From: a virus
Length of the DNA stretch: 64,000 nt
Direction: 5' to 3' (one strand)
IMG/VR virus record: IMGVR_UViG_3300031963_000004
Span: 1 to 64,000 of that record
Part shown: in pieces, positions 58,701 to 64,000 of the stretch
Layout of the letters: every line of letters starts with the position of its first letter
How positions within the stretch are numbered: position 1 is the first letter of the stretch
The notes under the pieces: generated by a model
The model's database searches: none
The model's input: the letters and a program-made list of their open reading frames with translations, nothing else
What the model was told of the DNA's origin: nothing
Made by a program: the position numbers and the translations under genes

Positions 58701-61700
58701 AGATTACCAGATGCTATAATTTGGTCTGTGACGTTTATGTTACCTATATCTGCGTTTGCTGTTACAGTTAAGTTTGCGGCAGTAGTAATATTACCTGTAG
58801 CTGATACAACACCAGTAGATACAACATTACCTGCGTTAACTGTTACAGTTACATTGGCATTACCTGTTACTCTTAGATTAGCAGTGTTAGCGTTACCTGT
58901 AACATTTAAAATTCCTGCAGTTGAAATATTACCTGCTGTGAGATTGCCTGTTGATGTAATTATACCGCTTACGGATAAATTACCAGCAGATGCGTTACCA
59001 GCTACAACCAATGTATTGTTACTTGTAATTGATTGACCTGTAATACTATCGGTTGCTAGAACTCTTGTAGTTCCTATATTTCCAACATTAGCATTACCTG
59101 TAACATTAAGTGTAGTATTACTTACAATTGATTGACCTGTAATACTATCGGTTGCTAGAACTCTTGTAGTTCCTATATTGCCAACGTTAGCATTACCTGT
59201 AACAGTTAGTGCATTGTTTACACTTATATTACCAGCAGTAATATTTCCTGTTACCGTTGATGTAGTTACGTTTGATGAAGTACCTACTAAATTACCTAAT
59301 AGAGTACTAGCTCTTACGTTACCTAAACTATTAAAAGTTACAACTTCATTGGTTACTGAGACATTACTACCAAAACTAAATTCTGCGTTACTATCGTCCC
59401 AACCCATAAATGCATCGACAGGGCTTCCGGCATTGTAATAATGTAGTAAACTACCCCTGTCTTTGTTGTCATCAGAGGTTAATGGGCTACCGTCTGCATT
59501 TCCACCTTGTTCAATGATTGGATCTTTGATTCTCATTGTTGTTACATTTGAGAATAAAGTTTGTCCATTAACTGTTAGGTTTCCTGATATAGTAACATTG
59601 GCAACAGCACTTAAATTACCATTGATGACAGTGTTGTTAAGTGTTGAATCGCCGCCTACATACAATGTTCCATTTGTAGATATATTACCTGCTTGCAAAT
59701 TACGATTAACTGTTGCATCAGCATTGATTTGAGCACCATTAGCAACAATTCTTCCTGAGTTGGCGAATATTTCACCGGTTGATTCAATCAAACTTGCTCT
59801 ACTTGTACCCGAAGTGATTATATTCGCAGTCGATTCAATATTACCCAATACAGTAAACTTACGGTTTAAAGTAAGATTACCGTCTACTTGTACATCTTGT
59901 AAAAAAGATTTTTGAGAAACAGTTAAGTTTCCACCTACTTCTGCATTTGCTGTTACAAGTAATCTATTCGTTGTATGTAAACTGTTTACGGTTACATCAG
60001 TAGCAGTTAAACTGATAGTTTGAATGTTGTTAAATGCTCTTAGATTACCTACGTTAGCATTGGCTGTTATAGCTAATGATGCACCTACGATATTACCCAC
60101 TGCTGTTATTTGGCCTGCACTGCGTAAATTACCAACGTTAGCGTTGCTTGTAACGTCTAAGAAACCAGAACTCATTAAATTAGCAGCAGAAACAAAACCT
60201 GCTACTGTAGTATTAGCTAAATTAGCGTTACCACTTACTCTCAACATTCCGCCAATGTTAGCTTGATTGTTTGTTTGTAAGTTATCAAACAATCCTCTAT
60301 TACCAACTGAAAGATTAGTATTTGCTGTTATATTGTTTGCTACAATATTTTTACTAATAGCAACGTTGTTAGAAATATCAATATCGAATGCTGTTAATTT
60401 TTGAGCAGCAGTTATATTACCTGTAGCAGAAATTTCTCTGGCATTTATATCTCTAGAGGTAATATCTCCTGAAGTAATAACATTACCGCCTACTAAATCA
60501 TTAGTAGAAACAATTCTATTTGCTATAATGTTTCCAGAATTAGCATAGATATGAGTATTTGATACAATCATACCTGCTATTAGGTTACCTGTTATATCTG
60601 CTCTACCATCTGTAACTAAGTTAGCACCAGTTACATTACCAGTGGCAATTATTGATTGAGCATTCACATTAGAAAGTATCGAATCACCTAATACTTCTAA
60701 TTTTTCATTTGCTTTTAAATTAGCACCAATTACATTACCACTAGCACTAACCATACCACCCGTAAGTATGTTAGCGCCTGTTATGTTTCCGATAGACAGT
60801 ATCGTGCTTGATGCTCTTAAATTGCCTACATTCGCATTACCTAATACAGTAAGTACATTGGAAGTTTTATCAAAAGTTAAAGCATTGCTTCCGTTAGCCA
60901 AGCCTGCATCACTAAACACTATTGATTTATCGGTACCAGGTAAACTAATGTTACCAGAGATATTTCCACGTAAATTACCGATAAATGTGGAGGCTGTAAC
61001 GTTACCGGTTACATTAATATTACCTACACCTATATTACTTGCAACAGTTAAGCCACCAGTTACACTGACATTAGAAACATTTAAGTTTCCACCTGCTATT
61101 ATATTGCCTGTTGTGTTTAAATTACCTACATTTGCATTCGCACCAACAGTTAATCTGTTAGTGATAGTCACGTTATTACCTGAAACGTTACCTACTGCAA
61201 CAATTTGACCTGTGGTATTTAAATTACCTGATGTGAGATTGCCAGTTGAGACAATAGCGCCGTTAGATGTAACGTTGCCTGCTGTTATATTGCCAATTAC
61301 ACCTATTGTAGAATTAGCAGTTATGTTTGTTGCTACAAGATTACTTGCTACAGACATATTAGCCGTAGCAGAAATGTTTGCTCCTGATATATCCCCGGCA
61401 GTTGCGATTCCAGTATTTGCAATAATACTACCAGCTGTTAACATTCCGGTTACATTTAACTGTCCACTAGCATTAATGCTGTCAGCAGACATATTTCCAC
61501 TTGCAATTACATTACCGTTAGATGATAATGAATTTACAGTAACATTACCTGTTACTGCTAAGCTTATTAGATTACCAACACTTGTAATATTTGGTTGTGC
61601 ATTAGTTAATACAGTACCAGAGAATGTAGCACGGTTAGCGTTAGCGACTGTTCCGGTAACATTGGCACCCGTTATGCTTGCTAAATTAGCACCATTGCCT

Positions 61701-63595
61701 GTAAAGCTTACGGCAGTTATACTGTCTACGTTACCTATGTTACCTGCTCTGAGATTACCTGTAAAATTAGCCGATCCAAATGTAGAAATATTGCCTGTTA
61801 AGGTGGCATTTACAAAACTAGCATTACCGTTTACAGACAATCCTGTTAATTCACCGACACTTGTAATATTAGGTTGTGCATTTGTATATACAGTGCCTGA
61901 TACCAGTGAATTAGACACTTGTCCTGTTATATTTGCACCAGTAATAGAACTTAATCTAGAACCATTACCACTAAAAGTACCTGTAACTACACCGGTATCT
62001 TTATCAAAAATAATTGCGCTTGAACCACCTAAATCGCCATTGTCGTTAAATTGTATACTATTAACTGGTCCGCTTGGTAACGTTTTAACAATTTGAGTTG
62101 GTTCCCATGCAACTGTACCATTGCCTCTTGTTGTTAAAACAAAGTTAGGGCTACCGCCTGTTAATGTTAAATTAGCTGCACTACCTAAATTAACTGGACC
62201 TTCAACTGTTAAACTACTTAGATTACCTAAATTAGTAATGTTGGGCTGATTACTATCAGTTAATGATCCTGATAAACTAGCTGCATTAACAGAGGTAACA
62301 CTTAAATTATTTGCATTGAAGCTACTACCACTAAATGACAAACCTGTTGGTGTAGCAGAAATTGTTTGCTCACCTAAATATATTGTATTACCTGATAGGT
62401 ATATATCTTTCCAACGTTGTGTAGGTGATCCTAAATCATAGGCTATATCTACATTAGGTACAAGCGGTGATCTTACATTGCCTGTTAATGTTAAATCTCT
62501 AGCAGTAACTCTACCATCCGCAGAAATATTATTAATAGATAAATTGTTTGCATCAATATTACCATTAGTATCAATACTTCCGCCTATATTTAAATTACCT
62601 GCAATATTAGCTGAAGTTGTTGCAGTAATACTTGTAAATGCACCTGAGTTAGGGCTAATAGCACCAATACGACCAATGAAGGTATTGCTTGCTTGTACTG
62701 TATTACCTATTACTCTTTGTGTTGATGTAATATTGCCACCAACTTGAAGTTGGTTAGTAATTCTATTGAATGTTAAGTTCGCAGATGATACGAATATACC
62801 AGCACCATCTGTAATTTGAATTTGATTGTTTGCACCTGCTGATGTACCTGCACCTGCTGTAAAGAATGAAACTGTTGCAGTACCAGTATAAGGTGTTATA
62901 TTACCTAAACTAGGAGAGCTAAAATCTACTTGATCGGCAACGACATCAAACTTGTCTGTTCTAAATAGTTCAAATGTTGTTTCATCAATAACTTTAGCGT
63001 AATACTTGCTGGTTCCTCTTTCACCTGACGTAGCGATTGCATTTAGAATATTAGCATCACCCTCTACACCAACAATAGTTAGTGGTACACCAGTTACAAT
63101 AGAACTAGCCTTAGTTAATGTTACAACAGCAGGGTTAGTTTTACTAATTCCTGCAATTTCATAAGATAAAACACCACTGTTTACAAACTGAAGGTTACCT
63201 TGTCCATCTGTCTGTAGTGCATATCCATTAACACCACCATAAATTTTAACATTTTCTATCTTACCCAAATCAACTACAGTATTTGAAGTAGGACCACCCG
63301 CATTTACCCAAGCTCCGTCCTGTACAGCCAATACCTGACCTTCTTGGACATTATCAATATTGAGCGTTGTGTTGGCAGAACCATCAACTTTAGCAAAGTT
63401 GAGTGTACTAACCTCTGTTAAAATTTCGGTTTGTGTTGTTGTATTACCGTCAGCAGGAGGGTGTAATAAAGGATCGTTCCCTATATACAGTTTTCGTTCG
63501 TCAGTTGCGAACCCTACTTCGCCTTCGGCTAATTGGGGCAGGTCTACGTTAGCCCCTGTACGGTGTTGAATCTTAGATACTTGTATGATTGCCAT
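55754..63595 (-). CDS. Giant repetitive tail fibre (2613 residues)
   Basis: The N-terminus IQVSKIQHRTGANVDLPQLAEGEVGFATDERKLYIGND is a fibre-attachment domain. Almost all the rest is short repeats of the type GNITAGNIS, TVTGNANVGNL and LTNAQPNITSVGNL, low in charge and rich in Asn/Gly/Thr/Ile. This suggests a long beta-helical trimer. Two joint motifs (YDLGSPTQRWKDIYLxxxTIYxG) lie near residues 390 and 1700. The last ~330 residues are non-repetitive, with a tip. It could span several hundred angstroms. Late promoter 30 bases upstream. Confidence 0.8.
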   Translation of the reverse strand: MAIIQVSKIQHRTGANVDLPQLAEGEVGFATDERKLYIGNDPLLHPPADGNTTTQTEILTEVSTLNFAKVDGSANTTLNIDNVQEGQVLAVQDGAWVNAGGPTSNTVVDLGKIENVKIYGGVNGYALQTDGQGNLQFVNSGVLSYEIAGISKTNPAVVTLTKASSIVTGVPLTIVGVEGDANILNAIATSGERGTSKYYAKVIDETTFELFRTDKFDVVADQVDFSSPSLGNITPYTGTATVSFFTAGAGTSAGANNQIQITDGAGIFVSSANLTFNRITNQLQVGGNITSTQRVIGNTVQASNTFIGRIGAISPNSGAFTSITATTSANIAGNLNIGGSIDTNGNIDANNLSINNISADGRVTARDLTLTGNVRSPLVPNVDIAYDLGSPTQRWKDIYLSGNTIYLGEQTISATPTGLSFSGSSFNANNLSVTSVNAASLSGSLTDSNQPNITNLGNLSSLTVEGPVNLGSAANLTLTGGSPNFVLTTRGNGTVAWEPTQIVKTLPSGPVNSIQFNDNGDLGGSSAIIFDKDTGVVTGTFSGNGSRLSSITGANITGQVSNSLVSGTVYTNAQPNITSVGELTGLSVNGNASFVNATLTGNISTFGSANFTGNLRAGNIGNVDSITAVSFTGNGANLASITGANVTGTVANANRATFSGTVLTNAQPNITSVGNLISLAVTGNVTVNSLSSNGNVIASGNMSADSINASGQLNVTGMLTAGSIIANTGIATAGDISGANISATANMSVASNLVATNITANSTIGVIGNITAGNVTSNGAIVSTGNLTSGNLNTTGQIVAVGNVSGNNVTITNRLTVGANANVGNLNTTGNIIAGGNLNVSNVSVTGGLTVASNIGVGNINVTGNVTASTFIGNLRGNISGNISLPGTDKSIVFSDAGLANGSNALTFDKTSNVLTVLGNANVGNLRASSTILSIGNITGANILTGGMVSASGNVIGANLKANEKLEVLGDSILSNVNAQSIIATGNVTGANLVTDGRADITGNLIAGMIVSNTHIYANSGNIIANRIVSTNDLVGGNVITSGDITSRDINAREISATGNITAAQKLTAFDIDISNNVAISKNIVANNITANTNLSVGNRGLFDNLQTNNQANIGGMLRVSGNANLANTTVAGFVSAANLMSSGFLDVTSNANVGNLRSAGQITAVGNIVGASLAITANANVGNLRAFNNIQTISLTATDVTVNSLHTTNRLLVTANAEVGGNLTVSQKSFLQDVQVDGNLTLNRKFTVLGNIESTANIITSGTSRASLIESTGEIFANSGRIVANGAQINADATVNRNLQAGNISTNGTLYVGGDSTLNNTVINGNLSAVANVTISGNLTVNGQTLFSNVTTMRIKDPIIEQGGNADGSPLTSDDNKDRGSLLHYYNAGSPVDAFMGWDDSNAEFSFGSNVSVTNEVVTFNSLGNVRASTLLGNLVGTSSNVTTSTVTGNITAGNISVNNALTVTGNANVGNIGTTRVLATDSITGQSIVSNTTLNVTGNANVGNIGTTRVLATDSITGQSITSNNTLVVAGNASAGNLSVSGIITSTGNLTAGNISTAGILNVTGNANTANLRVTGNANVTVTVNAGNVVSTGVVSATGNITTAANLTVTANADIGNINVTDQIIASGNLSAANISTAGRLTVSGISNVGVLNASGNIAATGNVSVSENLTVAKNANIGNLRLLGTVGSALLPSANVTYDLGSPTQRWKDIYLANSTIYIGNTVLSSTEDAFSVSGNISAGNNISVSNNISGANLTVTNNANLGSVGNIKISGGFDGYVLKTDGTGNLSWVVQRLPGGSNTFVQFNDDGNFSGSSSFTFDRSSNTLSATRIAGSLTTASQPNITGVGTLTTLNVSGNASAGNLNSSGKITASGEINTTDILTVSGAATVGRLTSQGNLNVTGNIAGGEGLTITGNASVGNLSTSGSITSGPASVTTLTASANANAANFNTTGNVQSNNITVSSNATVTGNATLGNLQVNGVTIVTGNITGGNFITTGTLTADDINVGNVNSGENITATGNIQGGNVTAVANVYAVNLDLTGSATIDANVSAANISVTGNVTTANLTATEKVNLGSVANLTITGGTDGYVLKTNGAGVLSWNVPDPASGSNTQVQFNTNNRLDASPFLTFDRSTGRLTATAFYGSGQGLTDLPAANIVGVVANAGNANLANTVIVAAQPNITSVGNLTSLQVNGAFTSKTDAFIEGNITLPQLANITIPGGTADYVLQTDGTGNLGWVALPEVTPGGLDTHVQFNDTDEFAGDANLTYNKATGLLRTTLIEANGINLTHLVGPNVVGEVPNANYSTWSLNANTANFARNILEANGNQPNITGVGVLNGLTINRQNALDVNGKITNYDILNIEGYHGARQGLYVSSDELGITIQTGKTQTGTGFYLFDSAMGIGFVNEQYLTMQIDSVGHLTPTMGDANSQSLGRPSGGVGAITTISGTPVGTIDFLTSYYVRHNSSAVGTPTSTVGTTSGSGTGAMIEVWTHQNLAPLTNQIYKVRVHSLGSGYVTNDTITIYGSQLGGTDGVNDLTVTITSTAEAYWRNLYVNDVNIKNRGSTGPGFWTLVGGSTGVYIVNSATGNKHLITMGTGIASGTSTSSAPRPLGA
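58459..58498. repeat. Copy of the fibre-joint motif DNA repeat (partner at 62401-62440)
   Basis: ATATCTTTCCAACGTTGTGT is identical in both places and the following ~20 bases differ by only a few. It encodes the LGSPTQRWKDIY joint in reverse orientation. Confidence 0.8.
59027..59204. repeat. 99-base direct repeat in the giant fibre gene
   Basis: Two copies of about 79 bases, starting at 59027 and 59126, differ by a few bases and encode VGNIGTTRVLATDSITGQSI twice, a 33-residue period. It looks like a recent duplication. Confidence 0.85.
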
Positions 63596-63625
63596 AGTAT
63601 AATTCTTATGAAAAGATGATTATAC

Positions 63626-63632
63626 TATTTAT
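63626..63632 (-). promoter_or_regulatory. Late-promoter-like ATAAATA for the giant fibre
   Basis: GATAAATAG on the minus strand, 30 bases before ATG 63595, with an AAGAATT ribosome-like site. Confidence 0.55.
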
Positions 63633-63653
63633 CAATCAAATTTTAATTGGAAA

Positions 63654-64000
63654 CTATAGAAATTTTGAATAATATTCGTCTAATTTGCGAAACCAGATAT
63701 CCACATACCCATCAAATTCAGCTCCCTCAACTATAAATTCTAGGTACTGATTGTCTGCTGTACACATAAAAATCACACCCTTACGGATATTAGTCCCGTG
63801 TAACTCATTATGTGCTGTGGCATACGCTGCGGATTGTACAAAGTAATCTTCAATCCACTCACGCTTCTTGACTTTGTTGCTTTGTTTATGATCCATAATA
63901 GCTTCTTGTCCATCATGTATCCCACAAAGATCCGTAGTCCCTGCATAGACCTTAGGGAAATATAATGGTACTTCTACTCCCCAGGCTTCGTTTACCTTAC
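63654..64000 (-). CDS. Partial PD-(D/E)XK exonuclease-like protein (N-terminus off window)
   Basis: The frame is open to the right edge, so Met at 63896 is internal. The 115 visible residues contain Y-A-G-T-T-D-L-C-G-I-H-D-G-Q-E-A-I-M-D-H-K-Q-S, then WIEDYFVQSAAYATAHNELHG. This is a RecB/Cas4-type PD-(D/E)XK pattern: Asp in TTDLCG, then D-x-K (MDHK) and the downstream Q-x-x-x-Y helix. It probably acts on DNA ends in recombination or host DNA breakdown. The C-terminal EYYSKFL end is complete. Confidence 0.65.
   Translation of the reverse strand, partial: KVNEAWGVEVPLYFPKVYAGTTDLCGIHDGQEAIMDHKQSNKVKKREWIEDYFVQSAAYATAHNELHGTNIRKGVIFMCTADNQYLEFIVEGAEFDGYVDIWFRKLDEYYSKFL

Noticed and set aside
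61212-62096. Long plus-strand reading frame (294 residues) opposite the giant fibre gene
   Set aside because: It is rich in Leu/Val/Pro/Ala with no motif, lies antisense to regular repeats that lack stop codons in that frame, and has no ribosome site. Similar antisense frames at 57336-57908 and 32362-32793 are shadows for the same reason.
63654-63896. Complete 80-residue gene starting at 63896
   Set aside because: The frame is open to the right edge and the residues upstream of that Met contain part of the nuclease motif, so the gene is truncated by the window.

Overview
The window is an AT-rich, densely packed stretch of a T4-like contractile-tailed phage (myovirus). The evidence is a set of T4-type virion genes: tail sheath gp18, tail tube gp19, a tube-initiator-like protein, head completion gp4, small terminase gp16, neck gp13-like and gp14-like proteins, tail completion gp15 and dNMP kinase gp1. 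T4-type replication and folding genes are also present: sliding-clamp loader gp44 and a gp31/GroES-like cochaperonin. Genes overlap by ATGA or TAATG or lie a few bases apart, and about 90% lie on the minus strand. I see no tRNA, rRNA, CRISPR array or insertion sequence. The host is probably a Gram-negative aquatic bacterium. A phage-borne Pal lipoprotein resembles betaproteobacterial Pal, so a betaproteobacterial host is possible (inference).

Layout. 1-3024: five complete and one partial overlapping minus-strand genes with related N-termini resembling the T4 capsid-targeting signal (ART-like, kinase-like, metallopeptidase-like and unknown proteins). 3041-5052: fatty acid desaturase, five very small genes and a Dps-like protein. 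5061-8035: a GP88-like protein and a modular protein. 8047-12914: two fibre-type proteins. 12926-16972: nucleotidyltransferase-like, glycosyltransferase, an HxGH nucleotidyltransferase fusion and a small virion-like protein. 16995-20989: a ClpA-like unfoldase and a DnaJ-like protein. 21036-22714: holin and two unknowns. 22885-23655: phoH on the plus strand. 23666-27411: clamp loader, GroES-like protein, a DnaE-palm fragment and unknowns. 27414-34388: tail or fibre structural proteins and a GH19 endolysin. 34487-39998: further capsid-targeted or scaffold-like proteins. 40017-46873: small terminase, gp4, tail tube and a very large sheath. 46932-51677: HNH protein, dNMP kinase, neck protein, MutH-like nuclease, MazG, Pal and an unknown. 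51776-55223 (plus): gp14-like, gp15-like and Nudix. 55254-63595: a small virion-like protein and a 2613-residue fibre. 63654-64000: a partial PD-(D/E)XK nuclease.

Regulation can be read directly. Many minus-strand virion genes and one plus-strand gene have ATAAATA, close to the T4 late promoter TATAAATA, about 20 bases before the start codon with a Shine-Dalgarno sequence between. A second group has ATAAATA, or a TTGNNN-N16/17-TATAAT promoter, only 4-7 bases before ATG, which predicts leaderless mRNAs. Three strong hairpin terminators are visible.

The most interesting system is a large set of proteins whose first ~10 residues end in [L/I]-x-E. This matches the signal and cleavage site used by the T4 prohead protease for internal head proteins. 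Several carry enzyme-like domains, which suggests a cargo of proteins packaged in the head and delivered with the DNA.
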